Below are positions 40,298 to 49,615 of a stretch of DNA of 64,000 bases, one piece after another; position 1 is the first letter of the stretch, and the number at the start of each line of letters is the position of its first letter. The notes beneath the pieces are model-generated. The model had not been told where the DNA came from, searched no databases, and saw only the letters and a list, made by a program, of their open reading frames with translations. Source of the stretch: JBBQFI01 sp038237805 (lineage in GTDB: Bacteria; Verrucomicrobiota; Verrucomicrobiia; Chthoniobacterales; UBA10450); contig JBBRYI010000016.1 of the NCBI GenBank assembly GCA_038237805.1, positions 1-64,000 on the forward strand. The letters run 5' to 3'. Made by a program: the position numbers and the translations under genes.

Positions 40298-42184
40298 TTA
40301 ATCAGGGTCAGCAGACGTCGCCGTTTCGTCGACAATTGTTGACCGTAACACATTGTTAGTTAGCCAAATAGATAACACTCTTATATCGGCAATAGGGATG
40401 CCTTTTATTCTGCTCGCCCCTTCAAGGGTCGTCGGTCGGTACCGCATCAATTTTTCACGCGTTTCGCGCCGGATGCCCGAAACCGCCTCATAGTCGAGCC
40501 GGGAAGGAACTAATTGATCAGTTACATTTTCAGCCTCCCGGTTCTGGCGCGCTTGTCTTTGAACATAGCCCTCGGTTTTTGCTTCGATTGCGATAAGATC
40601 CCACAATTCAGCAGAACCTTGCCTTAAGAATTCCGCAGGAAGCTGGCTCAAGCGGTAATCACAACTTTTCATCCTCTGCCAGGGGCGTTCGCCGCCAATT
40701 TTTTGATTCGACGCCAAGGCGCGCAGTATTTTGAGAACCCTCTGTTTTTGCAAAAAAGTTTCGTGCCGAACGCGCGTCACTACGCCAACCGCAAAACCTC
40801 GGTCGGTAAGCCGTTGATCGGCGTTGTCGTGGCGAAGACTTATCCGGTCCTCGGCACGACTCGTGAACATGCGATATGGTTCATCGACGCCACGTGTAAC
40901 GAGATCATCAACCAAGACGCCAATATAGGCTTCTGATCGCTGCAAAACGAAAGGACTATCACCACGAACCTTTAAAGCGGCATTGATTCCGGCGACTAAT
41001 CCCTGTGCCGCAGCCTCCTCGTAACCCGAAGTGCCGTTAATCTGCCCCGCGAGATAAAGCCCCTCTATAGGTTTCGTTTCCAATGTGTGATAAAGCTGTG
41101 TTGGCGGGAAGTAGTCATATTCTACCGCATAACCGGGTCGGAGGATTTCGACGTCCGCCAATCCGGGAATTGTTTTCATAAACGCCAACTGCACGTCATA
41201 AGGTAAACTGGTCGAAACGCCATTGACGTAAAACTCGTCCGTATGTTTCCCTTCGGGTTCGAGAAAAACCTGGTGATTGTCGCGATCGGGAAATTTAACC
41301 ACCTTGTCTTCGATCGACGGGCAGTATCGAGGACCGGTTCCCTGAATCAGACCCGAATACAACGCCGATTTTTCCAGGTTTGCATTGATAACTCGGTGGG
41401 TCTCTGGCGATGTTCGCGTTATCCAGCAGGGCAGTTGTTCCACGTGGAACGCGCCGTTCTCATCGTAATTTAAGGTAAATATTTCATCGGACGCCGGTCG
41501 ACTAACCGGAAGAAAGCTGAATCGTGGCGGCGGTTCGTCTCCGTTTTGAATCTCGCAGAGCGAAAAATCAACGGACCGGCGGTTTATCCTACATGGAGTT
41601 CCGGTCTTAAACCGACCCACCTCGAGACCAAGTGCTCGCAGGTTCTCGCTTAAAGCTGAGCTGGATTCGGCCATCCGACCGCCGGGACTAGTCTTTTCCC
41701 CCACATGGAGGAGGCCACGTAAAAAAGTCCCCGCCGTAATTATGACGGCATCGCCGCGAAATGTTGTTCCGAAGTCCGTATGAACGCCGCCAACGCGACC
41801 ATGTTGAACAATGATCCGATTTACCGTCGCCTGTTTAACGTCCAAACCTGGGTGCGCCTCCGCAATCGCCTTCATTCGGAATTGATATGCCTTCTTATCG
41901 CACTGCACGCGAGGGGAACGAACGCTCGGGCCTTTCGATCTATTTAGCAGCCGGAACTGGATGCCAGTGGCGTCCGCGTTCGATCCCATTGCACCGCCCA
42001 GTGCGTCAATTTCTCGCACAATGTGTCCCTTGGCCGACCCGCCAATAGCCGGATTACACGACATTTGCGAAATCGTATCCAAATTCTGGGTAAGGAGTAG
42101 CGTGTGGGAGCCGATTCGCGCCGAAGCTAGCGCGGCCTCTACGCCCGCGTGGCCGCTACCAATCACAATCACATTCCAGTGCAT
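40298..42184 (-). CDS. mnmG: tRNA uridine-5-carboxymethylaminomethyl modification enzyme MnmG (GidA)
   Basis: 628 residues, normal length. FAD motif 'VIVIGSGHAGVEAALASARIG', then 'SQMSCNPAIGGSAKGHIVREIDALGG', and the C-terminal tRNA-binding region ('VPSRLDYEAVSGIRRETREKL'). With MnmE it builds cmnm5U34 in several tRNAs. First gene of mnmG-plsY-gpsA. It contains no GCCTAACGA word. Confidence 0.98.
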   Translation of the reverse strand: MHWNVIVIGSGHAGVEAALASARIGSHTLLLTQNLDTISQMSCNPAIGGSAKGHIVREIDALGGAMGSNADATGIQFRLLNRSKGPSVRSPRVQCDKKAYQFRMKAIAEAHPGLDVKQATVNRIIVQHGRVGGVHTDFGTTFRGDAVIITAGTFLRGLLHVGEKTSPGGRMAESSSALSENLRALGLEVGRFKTGTPCRINRRSVDFSLCEIQNGDEPPPRFSFLPVSRPASDEIFTLNYDENGAFHVEQLPCWITRTSPETHRVINANLEKSALYSGLIQGTGPRYCPSIEDKVVKFPDRDNHQVFLEPEGKHTDEFYVNGVSTSLPYDVQLAFMKTIPGLADVEILRPGYAVEYDYFPPTQLYHTLETKPIEGLYLAGQINGTSGYEEAAAQGLVAGINAALKVRGDSPFVLQRSEAYIGVLVDDLVTRGVDEPYRMFTSRAEDRISLRHDNADQRLTDRGFAVGVVTRVRHETFLQKQRVLKILRALASNQKIGGERPWQRMKSCDYRLSQLPAEFLRQGSAELWDLIAIEAKTEGYVQRQARQNREAENVTDQLVPSRLDYEAVSGIRRETREKLMRYRPTTLEGASRIKGIPIADIRVLSIWLTNNVLRSTIVDETATSADPD

Positions 42185-42213
42185 AAATACATAATATCCT
42201 TAAAACAAGTAAC

Positions 42214-42972
42214 TTAAGATACACCAACGGACGCTCTAGCGCGTGGTTGCTCAGAGCGCCCCTCACGATTCCGCTCCGTTTGCTCAAGCAGGCGCCGAGC
42301 GCCTCGCCCCAAGAGCAATACCAACAAAGTTAATGAGACAAAGCCGAATCCCCAGATGACATATTCCGCTACGTGTGGATGCGTTTTGCCCCGAAAAAGA
42401 TTCAAACCAAGCTGACCGAGCGTACCCAAATAAGCGTATAAAAACAGCCCTGGGGCCTGACCAATTGCGACCCACAGCATGCATGTTCGAAAACGTATAG
42501 TCGTCAGTCCATAGAGATAATTGAGTAAGCTGGTTGGGAAAAGCGGATGCAGCTGACTTAACAAGATTATTTTCCACCCTTCTCTTCGAACGGCAGGCTC
42601 GAGCGCTTCATACGTTGAACTCCGCAAAAGCTTTCTCCCTAACCAGCTCCGACCTACCCGCCGGCTAAGAAAAAATGATAACGCCGCTCCCGTTACGTTC
42701 CCAACCAAAATAATTAAAAAACCCCACCAAAGTCCAAAGAAGAACCCGCCTCCGACACTCAAAATACCTCCTGGCAAAAGCAGGACATTGCAACATGCGT
42801 ATAGCAGCGGATAACAAATCGCGCTCCATACCCCCCATTGCATCACGCGTTGCTGAATAGCGGCAAGAAAGTCTGCCACTGGAATGGCATGGCGGATCCA
42901 AACCGCACAAACCAAGGCAATCAAAAGGCCTACAGCCTGAATGTAGAAAACGCGGCGGCGTGCATTTTTCAT
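42214..42972 (-). CDS. TVP38/TMEM64-family (DedA-like) membrane protein
   Basis: 252 residues, about six hydrophobic segments. 'LLLPGGILSVGGGFFFGLWWGF…GNVTGAALSFFLSRRVGR' and 'FPTSLLNYLYGLTTIRF' are the signature loops of the SNARE-associated/VTT domain. Relatives are involved in lipid scrambling or undecaprenyl-phosphate recycling. It starts 12 bases after the broken cyclase gene. Confidence 0.9.
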   Translation of the reverse strand: MKNARRRVFYIQAVGLLIALVCAVWIRHAIPVADFLAAIQQRVMQWGVWSAICYPLLYACCNVLLLPGGILSVGGGFFFGLWWGFLIILVGNVTGAALSFFLSRRVGRSWLGRKLLRSSTYEALEPAVRREGWKIILLSQLHPLFPTSLLNYLYGLTTIRFRTCMLWVAIGQAPGLFLYAYLGTLGQLGLNLFRGKTHPHVAEYVIWGFGFVSLTLLVLLLGRGARRLLEQTERNREGRSEQPRARASVGVS

Positions 42973-42984
42973 TTCGGATAGTTT

Positions 42985-43367
42985 CTATCCTTCGTGCACA
43001 TCGATGACAGCTAGCGGGAGAATCATTTCCTTAAGCGCGATCTGATCGACAGTTCTTCCGCCTCGGCTGAAATGGGCCGGTGGATCGACAGCATCCCCCA
43101 TTGACCTACAAGCGAAAAGGTTTCCGCAAAAAAACCAGAACCAAGTGATCCTTGTCCGTTATCGAACCCATAAATCATCTTGCGCTTCTCATCGGGAAAT
43201 CCTGGCCAATGCGGAATTCCCGGAGCGAACGCATGTGTTAAATCGACAAATCTTTTACCAACGAGCTCCTGCTGTAATTCCAATAACGTTAATTCTTCGG
43301 CGCGCTTTGCATTCGCAAGCGAACACGATATGAGAAAAAGAAATACGAAAAGACGCGAACACTTCAT
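42985..43367 (-). pseudogene. Broken cyclase-family (kynurenine formamidase-like) gene
   Basis: Signal peptide (LFVFLFLISCSLANA), then 'GKRFVDLTHAFAPGIPHWPGFP' and 'FFAETFSLVGQWG', the N-terminal third of the metal-dependent cyclase family (PF04199-like). Register is lost at the G5 run; one extra G gives 'DAVDPPAHFSRGGRTVDQIALKEMILPLAVIDVHEG' before a TAG at 42985. Even when repaired, the metal-binding T-H-V-D becomes D-A-V-D and the C-terminal two thirds are missing. Clearly a remnant. Confidence 0.85.
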
Positions 43368-43624
43368 CCTTTCTTGTTAACGCAATTTGGAACAAGAGAC
43401 CAACAAGTTCGAATAACGGCCAACCTTTTTTCGTCTGGTTCGGTTCATGGCCGCTTGCTAGTACCCCGTTATGAGCTTATCGCCAGCCCTTCGTTCCCCG
43501 GTAGCAAAGCGACTTATTCGCACACTTAAGGTTAAGGTTAAGTGCGTTTATAAAATAGAATTAAAAGAAACACTGTGCGGAAGTACGATTACTGTTTAAG
43601 TGAAAAGGCAAAACACTTCTAAAA

Positions 43625-44377
43625 ATGAGCCAGCTCGCCAAAGAAGTTTCCCTTTCGACCACCGCGGAAATTGACGCAGTCGTTTCAAGACAATTTCCGC
43701 CGACAGGGAACCCGGACCAGCGAAGGAACGAGCAGCGAGAAAGCTTATTCGAGCGTTTTGCCTGGCTCTACATTTTTTGTCGGGAAAGACTTTTTCGTGA
43801 CGACACAAAACGGATTGTTGCTGCGCTCTGGCCAGGGAGCAATCCTCGGAGCGAAAGGCGGTTGATCGAACTCGGATGCGGACCGGGGTTTTATTCGTGT
43901 CGGCTGGCCGCCCGGTTTCCGCAGTTATCAGTGCTCGGGGTCGACAGCTCGAAGAAGCAATTAAACTGGGCTCGAGAGAAGGCCCGCGCACGAGATCTCA
44001 CAAACTGCAGTTTTGAACGCGTTAATGTTTTAGCCTTATCCTACGACACTGAAAGTTTCGACGACTTAATTGCTTCCCGCCTTCTGACCATTCTTCCGAA
44101 GCGGGAAAAAGCGGTCGCAGAAATGTTCCGCATTTTACGTCCGGGCGGGAAATGTTTTGTCGCAGAACCACGTTACACTTTCTGGGCATCACTTCCACTC
44201 TTCGCCATGTGGATGCTCGCGAGTTTGACGCGCTACGGAAATGGTTATCGAGAGCCGCGGAAGGCCTCAGTTTTATCAAAGGTGCAATTCAAGCGTCTCT
44301 TTGCCACGCAGCCGTGGAAAGAAGTGCGTACGTGGCAGGACGGCCGATATCAGTACGCCCTTTGTGAGAAGGGTTGA
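43625..44377 (+). CDS. Class I SAM-dependent methyltransferase
   Basis: 250 residues. 'RLIELGCGPGFYSCRLAARFP' is motif I, 'VLGVDSSKKQLNWAR' motif post-I, and 'EMFRILRPGGKCFVAEPR' motif III. A C-terminal segment with hydrophobic 'LPLFAMWMLASL' may contact the membrane. Substrate unknown. It is preceded by a 257-base gap with no recognised signal. Confidence 0.85.
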   Translation: MSQLAKEVSLSTTAEIDAVVSRQFPPTGNPDQRRNEQRESLFERFAWLYIFCRERLFRDDTKRIVAALWPGSNPRSERRLIELGCGPGFYSCRLAARFPQLSVLGVDSSKKQLNWAREKARARDLTNCSFERVNVLALSYDTESFDDLIASRLLTILPKREKAVAEMFRILRPGGKCFVAEPRYTFWASLPLFAMWMLASLTRYGNGYREPRKASVLSKVQFKRLFATQPWKEVRTWQDGRYQYALCEKG

Positions 44378-44412
44378 ATCTCCGCGCCAAAACTTAGCGC
44401 AGCCGCCCGCCA

Positions 44413-45174
44413 GTGGAGCCGCGTCTCCTAGACCCAAATCTTTCGCCGCGCCTTGACGCTGGTGCTTGCGCCCTCGCAGTTATGACCAAAGCGCCGCGAG
44501 CGGGAAAGGTAAAAACGCGGTTGGTTCCACCACTGACTCCCGACGAAGCCGCAGCTCTGAACATATGTTTTCTCCGCGATATCACGGCCGCAATCGAGCA
44601 AGCGACGCAGGAAACAAAAGCGCTTGGTGTTGCTGTTTATACGCCCCGCGGTGCTGAGGATTCATATCGCGGAACTCTTCCCGACGACTTTTTCCTTATG
44701 GCGCAACGCGGCGACGCATTTGGCGAACGCTTGTTTTTTGCCATAGAGGATCTTCTCCGACTCGGATTCGAATCGGTATGCCTGATTAATTCCGATAGCC
44801 CGACAGTGCCGCCAACCGTTTTTGTCGAGGCGGCGGAAGTACTGGCAAATCCCGGCGACCGCGTCGTCCTGGGCCCTTCTGATGACGGCGGATATTATTT
44901 GATCGGTCTCAAAAAGTTGCATCGCAGAATTTTTGAAGAGATCGACTGGAGTACGGAAAAGGTTTCACAGCAAACAATCGATCGCGCCACGGAACTTCAG
45001 TTAGACGTTCATTTATTGCCCGCATGGTTCGATGTTGATGATCGTGGGACCTTGGAGCGATTATGTGAATCGCTGTTGCAATCGCCCACAGGCCAAAGCG
45101 CACCCGCGACCACGCGCTTTTTAGAAGATCTTTTCACACGCGAGGGCCGGAACCGTATTTGGCCTAACAAATGA
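44413..45174 (+). CDS. DUF2064/TIGR04282-type glycosyltransferase-like protein
   Basis: 253 residues from GTG. 'CALAVMTKAPRAGKVKTRL', 'INSDSPTVPPTVF' and 'VLGPSDDGGYYLIGLK' are hallmarks of this nucleotidyl/glycosyltransferase A-fold family (DUF2064). It begins a run of five genes on the plus strand, four of whose junctions overlap or abut, and overlaps the epimerase by 4 bases (ATGA). Confidence 0.85.
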   Translation: MEPRLLDPNLSPRLDAGACALAVMTKAPRAGKVKTRLVPPLTPDEAAALNICFLRDITAAIEQATQETKALGVAVYTPRGAEDSYRGTLPDDFFLMAQRGDAFGERLFFAIEDLLRLGFESVCLINSDSPTVPPTVFVEAAEVLANPGDRVVLGPSDDGGYYLIGLKKLHRRIFEEIDWSTEKVSQQTIDRATELQLDVHLLPAWFDVDDRGTLERLCESLLQSPTGQSAPATTRFLEDLFTREGRNRIWPNK

Positions 45175-46322
45175 AAAAAAAGAAAGCGCTCGTTACTGGC
45201 GGAGCAGGTTTGATCGGCTCACACGTTGCGGATTTGCTTGTGCGGGAAGGGTGGGCTGTGCGGATCCTGGATAATCTCGAGCCGCAAACACATCGCCGTG
45301 GCAAACCAAACTGGATTTCGCGCGAGGCGGAATTCATCGAGGGCGACCTGCGAGATCGCGCCACCATCGCGGGCGCGCTCGAAGACATCGACGTTGTTTT
45401 CCACCAGGCAGCTTACGGCGGATACATGCCGGAAATCGCAAAGTATGTTCACGTAAACTCGTTAGGCACGGCGCAAATGCTTGAAGTGATTCGTGAGAAC
45501 AGTTTGCGGATTAAGAAGATCATCGTTGCGTCGTCACAGGCGGTCTACAGCGAAGGCGCCGGCATTTGCTCCGAACACGGACTTGTTTTTCCAACAGTGC
45601 GGCCGGTGGAACAACTGCGGATTGGCGACTGGTCTGTGCGCTGCCCGATTTGCGACGCGATAACTCAAAGTGCCCCGACTCCGGAGAACGCGCCTATCGG
45701 AGGCGAAACCGTTTACGGCCTAACGAAGGTCGATCAGGAAAAATTGGTTTTGCTTTGGGGAAAACAAATGGGCGTCCCCACGGTCGCTCTGCGTTATTCC
45801 TGCACCTACGGTCCGCGCCAATCGATCTTCAATCCCTACACTGGTGTCATAGCAATTTTTTGCACTCGTTTACTCAACAATTTACCGCCGGTGTTTTTTG
45901 AGGACGGCGAACAAACGCGCGACATGTCATTTGTTGAAGATATTGCGCGCGCGAATCTGCTCGCGGCTGAAACCGACGCACTCGATGGGTTGCCCGTAAA
46001 TGTTGGCAGCTGCCGCGGTGTCTCCGTTCGCGAGATGGCCGCCCAGATTTCCGATGCGCTGAATATTCACATCCCGCCGGAAATCAACGGCGAGTTTCGT
46101 CCGGGCGAAATGCGTCACCTAACGAGTGGCACGGATCGCATCTGCACGGCCGGTTATGCGCCGCAGGTCGATCTCGCCACTGGCATTGGCCGTTATCTTG
46201 ATTGGATCCGCTCGCAATCCGATGTGCGTGATTACTTCAGCGAGGCTGCGACTATTCTCCGCGACAAAGGCATCGTTCACCGCGTAAGATCGAGCGATGA
46301 GCGAAGCGGCCGCCAGTCCTGA
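45171..46322 (+). CDS. NAD-dependent nucleotide-sugar epimerase/dehydratase
   Basis: 383 residues. 'ALVTGGAGLIGSHVADLL' Rossmann motif, Ser in 'IVASSQAVYSEG' and Y-x-x-x-K in 'TVYGLTKVDQEK'. An insertion with 'VRCPICDAIT' resembles the Cys motif of dTDP-L-rhamnose 4-epimerase-like enzymes. Likely makes an activated sugar for surface glycans. Overlaps DUF2064 before it by 4 bases and the transporter after it by 26 bases. Confidence 0.88.
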   Translation: MKKKKALVTGGAGLIGSHVADLLVREGWAVRILDNLEPQTHRRGKPNWISREAEFIEGDLRDRATIAGALEDIDVVFHQAAYGGYMPEIAKYVHVNSLGTAQMLEVIRENSLRIKKIIVASSQAVYSEGAGICSEHGLVFPTVRPVEQLRIGDWSVRCPICDAITQSAPTPENAPIGGETVYGLTKVDQEKLVLLWGKQMGVPTVALRYSCTYGPRQSIFNPYTGVIAIFCTRLLNNLPPVFFEDGEQTRDMSFVEDIARANLLAAETDALDGLPVNVGSCRGVSVREMAAQISDALNIHIPPEINGEFRPGEMRHLTSGTDRICTAGYAPQVDLATGIGRYLDWIRSQSDVRDYFSEAATILRDKGIVHRVRSSDERSGRQS

Positions 46323-47304
46323 TTTCAATTCGCTCATCGCCGAGCACGCGCGCAAAGATTTCCCTCTCCTCGATGCGGATATGAATGTAGCCGCCGCGCT
46401 CGAGCGCATCCGGCGCGAAGGCGTAGGCGAGCGCGTGATCTATTTTTTCGCCACTGATGCAGAAAAAAAACTTGTCGGTGTTTTACCAACGCGTCGTCTA
46501 CTCACCGCGCCGCTGGAGAAACGACTCGACGAAATCATGGTCCGCCGTGTCGTTGCTATTCCCGCAAGCGCGACGGTTCTTGAAGCATGCGAATTTTTTG
46601 TGCTCTACAAATTTTTCGCATTTCCGGTTGTGGACGAACAACGGCGCGTCATCGGCGTCGTTGATGTTAGTTTGTTTGCCGAAGAGATGCTCGAAGCGGG
46701 TGAACGCGAGGAGCAACATTCGCCGACGCCGAACGAAGATGTTTTCGAAGCGCTCGGTGTTCGTCTCGCGCAAATACGCGGCGCATCGCCGTGGCGCGTT
46801 TTTCGTTACCGTTTCCCATGGCTGCTTACCACCGTCGCGGCCGGGACCGCTTGTGCATTTCTGGCCGGGGCGTTTGAAGCCACTCTAGCCAACAGTCTCG
46901 TCATCGCATTTTTTCTCACCATGGTGCTCGGCTTGAATGAAAGCGTCAGCATGCAATCCATGACGCTCACGATCCAGGCATTGCATGTGCAAGCGCCGAC
47001 CCGCAGTTGGTTTCTTCAAAATCTGCGCCGCGAAAGTGCGACGGCATTGCTGCTTGGTTTGGCCTGCGGGTTGGTCGTGACCGCGATCGTTTGGTTGTGG
47101 CAAGGCGACGCAAATGGCGCGCTCGTCGTCGGCACCACCATTGTCGTCTCTCTTTTCATGGCATGTGTATTTGGCTTCAGCGTCCCATCAGTTCTCCATG
47201 GTCTAAAACTTGATCCGAAGATCGCCGCCGGTCCCGTCACACTCGCGCTCACTGATTTCTTTGCGCTGACGTTTTATTTCTCCCTCGCTTCTCTCGTGCT
47301 TTGA
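46297..47304 (+). CDS. MgtE-like divalent cation transporter with CBS pair
   Basis: 335 residues. The N-terminal half holds two CBS domains ('ERVIYFFATDAEKKLVGVLPTRRLL', 'ATVLEACEFFVLYKFFAFPVVDEQRRVIGVVD'). The C-terminal half has about five membrane segments of the MgtE fold ('LGLNESVSMQSMTLTIQALH'). Shorter than classical MgtE (about 450), since the N-terminal superhelical domain is missing. Probably Mg2+ or Co2+ transport gated by the CBS pair. Confidence 0.85.
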   Translation: MSEAAASPDFNSLIAEHARKDFPLLDADMNVAAALERIRREGVGERVIYFFATDAEKKLVGVLPTRRLLTAPLEKRLDEIMVRRVVAIPASATVLEACEFFVLYKFFAFPVVDEQRRVIGVVDVSLFAEEMLEAGEREEQHSPTPNEDVFEALGVRLAQIRGASPWRVFRYRFPWLLTTVAAGTACAFLAGAFEATLANSLVIAFFLTMVLGLNESVSMQSMTLTIQALHVQAPTRSWFLQNLRRESATALLLGLACGLVVTAIVWLWQGDANGALVVGTTIVVSLFMACVFGFSVPSVLHGLKLDPKIAAGPVTLALTDFFALTFYFSLASLVL

Positions 47305-48023
47305 TGACTGCGGCGAATGTGTCGGTCGTCATTCCGGCTTTGAATGAGGAGGATCCGATCGCAGAAGTGGTGCGTGCGTGCCTAACGACTCATTTGCCTA
47401 ACGAGGTGATCGTAGTTGATAACGGCAGCACCGATCGGACGGCGGAGCGCGCACGAGCTGCGGGCGCACGCGTTGTTTCCGAACCGACGCCCGGTTACGG
47501 ACGCGCTTGCGCAGCGGGGGTTAAGGCGCTTCCGGCCGAAACAAATATCGTGGTATTTCTTGACGGCGATGGCAGCGATTGTCCGGAGCTCATGGATCGA
47601 CTCGTTAGGCCAATTGAAAGCGATCACTACGATTTCGTCATCGGTTCGCGCACGCGCGGTGAACGGGAACGCGGGAGCATGAATTTCCAGCAGGTTTTTT
47701 CCGGTCGTGGCGCAGGATTTTTACTGCGTCTTCTTTACGGCGTGAATTACACGGACATGTCGCCATTTCGCGCGATTCGACGTGGCGTGCTCGATCGTCT
47801 CGGCATGACCGAAAAAACCTACGGCTGGAATCTCGAGATGCAGATGCGGGTTGCGCGTGGCGGTTGGCGCGTTCTCGAAGTGCCGGTCAATCATCGTCGC
47901 CGCACCGGAGGCGAATCGAAAGTTTCCGGAACGCTGCGTGGAACTTTCGTCGCCGGCGCGCGCATCGCGGCCACGCTGCTGCGAGTTGCCCTCGAAGGAA
48001 AATCTCGACGGCAAGTTGACTGA
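47304..48023 (+). CDS. Family 2 glycosyltransferase
   Basis: 239 residues from ATG at 47304 (TGATG junction with the preceding stop). 'VSVVIPALNEEDPIAEVV', 'NEVIVVDNGSTDRTAERA' and 'VVFLDGDGSDCPELM' (D-x-D) mark the GT-A fold; similar to dolichyl/undecaprenyl-phosphate sugar transferases. Contains three CCTAACGA words, two of them 16 bases apart near the 5' end. Confidence 0.9.
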   Translation: MTAANVSVVIPALNEEDPIAEVVRACLTTHLPNEVIVVDNGSTDRTAERARAAGARVVSEPTPGYGRACAAGVKALPAETNIVVFLDGDGSDCPELMDRLVRPIESDHYDFVIGSRTRGERERGSMNFQQVFSGRGAGFLLRLLYGVNYTDMSPFRAIRRGVLDRLGMTEKTYGWNLEMQMRVARGGWRVLEVPVNHRRRTGGESKVSGTLRGTFVAGARIAATLLRVALEGKSRRQVD

Positions 48024-48039
48024 TGATCAACATTTCAGC

Positions 48040-49584
48040 GTGAGTCGCGCTAAGGCCATCGGTGCGGGATTGCTCTCCGGTTTTTTGGCGGGTCTGGTCA
48101 TGACAGTGGTCATGCTCGTGGCCTGGCTGTTTGGCATCGCGACGCCGCTCCCTGTTTTTGGCGACCGGCTCTCGGTTTTTATTCCAGCCGATACTTTTCT
48201 CGCGCTCATGGGACGCGTCGGCGGTTACAATCACATGAAACAGCTCGGCGTTGGATCCGTCATCGTGGGTCAACTCGTGGTCGGCGGACTTGGCGGCGCC
48301 GTTTATGGTCTGGTCAGACGCAGTGGGCGCGAACGAAAGAATGCTTTCACGATCACCATTTTCATTTTGCTCCCGTTGCTCGCGCTCACCATCCTTCTCT
48401 GGCCGGTGCTCGGGACAAGTTATCGTGGTCTTCCGATCCAATGGGCGACCGTGATCACGCTCGTCGGTTTGTTGATCGCGTTTATCGCTTTTGAACGCAC
48501 GCTTGTTTTAACTTTTCATTTTCTCACGCGTCCATCTTTGCTCAACGGCAGAGAGGAATGGAGTCCCGGCATCGGTCGGCGCGCGTTTCTCCTCGGAGGA
48601 TTGGGCATCGTAATTGCAGGCGGCGGTGCCGCTGTTCTGCGCAAACTTTATCGCGCTGCGACTTTTAGCTACGACGGCACGCAGTACAAAGGAAAGATCG
48701 TCCAACCCATTACGCCTAACGAGCAATTTTATTGCGTGACGAAGAATGTCGTTGATCCCGTCGTCGATGCGTCGCGTTGGCAACTCGAGATCTCTGGCCT
48801 TGTCAAAACACCGCGCACTTATGGATTTGAGGAATTGAAATCGCTTCCAGCTGTCGATCAGGAAACCACACTCATGTGCATCAGCAACGGCCTCGCTGCC
48901 GGCTTGATGAGTAACGCTGTATGGAAAGGAATTCCGATGCGCGCGTTACTCGAACCAGCGGGTCCACTCGAAGGTGCAGCGAAAGTTCGGCTGTACGGCG
49001 TCGACAATTACACCGACACATTCCCATTCGAAAAGGCGATGGATCCAACAACCCTCGTCGCTTATCAAATGAACGGGCAACCGTTGCCCGATCGCCATGG
49101 TTTTCCCGCGCGCGTGGTGGTTCCGGGATATTTTGGCGAGAAACATGTGAAGTGGGTTACGCGCATTGAAGTCGCGAACGCAGACGCCGTCGGCTTTTAC
49201 GAAAAACAAGGTTGGGGACCAGACTTTATCGTTCCAACACGCTCACGCATTGATGTCCCGGACGATTGGGCATCGATCAAAACCGCTGACGCAGCGAATG
49301 GAGTTACTGTTCGTGGTGTTGCGTTCGGCGGTAATCGCGGAATTTCCAAAGTGGAAATGAGTTTCGACGATGGAAAGACATGGCGGGATGCGAAGCTCGA
49401 TTATTCCGGAACGAAACTTACGTGGGCGCTTTGGAGTTGCGATTGGCGGCCGGAGAGTGCGGGCGATTACGTTCTGGTTGTGCGCGCGACGGACGGCGAG
49501 GGTGCGCTGCAACAGTACGATGAAAAGAGAGCTTTTAAATCAGGTGTCACCGGATTTCACAAGATTAACGTCCGCATTTTTTGA
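48040..49584 (+). CDS. Membrane-fused molybdopterin-dependent oxidoreductase (sulfite-oxidase type)
   Basis: About 514 residues from GTG at 48040; TTG at 48016 is an alternative, and no start has a clear ribosome-binding site. The first 180 residues have four membrane segments. Then 'IGRRAFLLGGLGIV', a Tat-like twin-arginine sequence, precedes a periplasmic molybdopterin domain with Cys in 'TTLMCISNGLAAGLMSNAVW' as Mo ligand and a C-terminal Mo-co dimerisation domain ('VEMSFDDGKTWRDAKL'). Substrate unknown: sulfite, or repair of oxidised methionine as in MsrP, is possible. Confidence 0.85.
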   Translation: MSRAKAIGAGLLSGFLAGLVMTVVMLVAWLFGIATPLPVFGDRLSVFIPADTFLALMGRVGGYNHMKQLGVGSVIVGQLVVGGLGGAVYGLVRRSGRERKNAFTITIFILLPLLALTILLWPVLGTSYRGLPIQWATVITLVGLLIAFIAFERTLVLTFHFLTRPSLLNGREEWSPGIGRRAFLLGGLGIVIAGGGAAVLRKLYRAATFSYDGTQYKGKIVQPITPNEQFYCVTKNVVDPVVDASRWQLEISGLVKTPRTYGFEELKSLPAVDQETTLMCISNGLAAGLMSNAVWKGIPMRALLEPAGPLEGAAKVRLYGVDNYTDTFPFEKAMDPTTLVAYQMNGQPLPDRHGFPARVVVPGYFGEKHVKWVTRIEVANADAVGFYEKQGWGPDFIVPTRSRIDVPDDWASIKTADAANGVTVRGVAFGGNRGISKVEMSFDDGKTWRDAKLDYSGTKLTWALWSCDWRPESAGDYVLVVRATDGEGALQQYDEKRAFKSGVTGFHKINVRIF

Positions 49585-49615
49585 GGTAGGGCGCGACGGG
49601 CCGTCGCGCCCTACC
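49585..49615. repeat. Perfect palindrome, bidirectional terminator candidate
   Basis: GGTAGGGCGCGACGG (49585-49599), one G, CCGTCGCGCCCTACC (49601-49615). A 15-bp stem between the convergent molybdoenzyme and fpg genes; it runs into the last codon of fpg. Its GGTAGGGCGCG/CGCGCCCTACC ends resemble the composite repeat at 15681-15783, so it probably belongs to one dispersed family. Confidence 0.8.
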
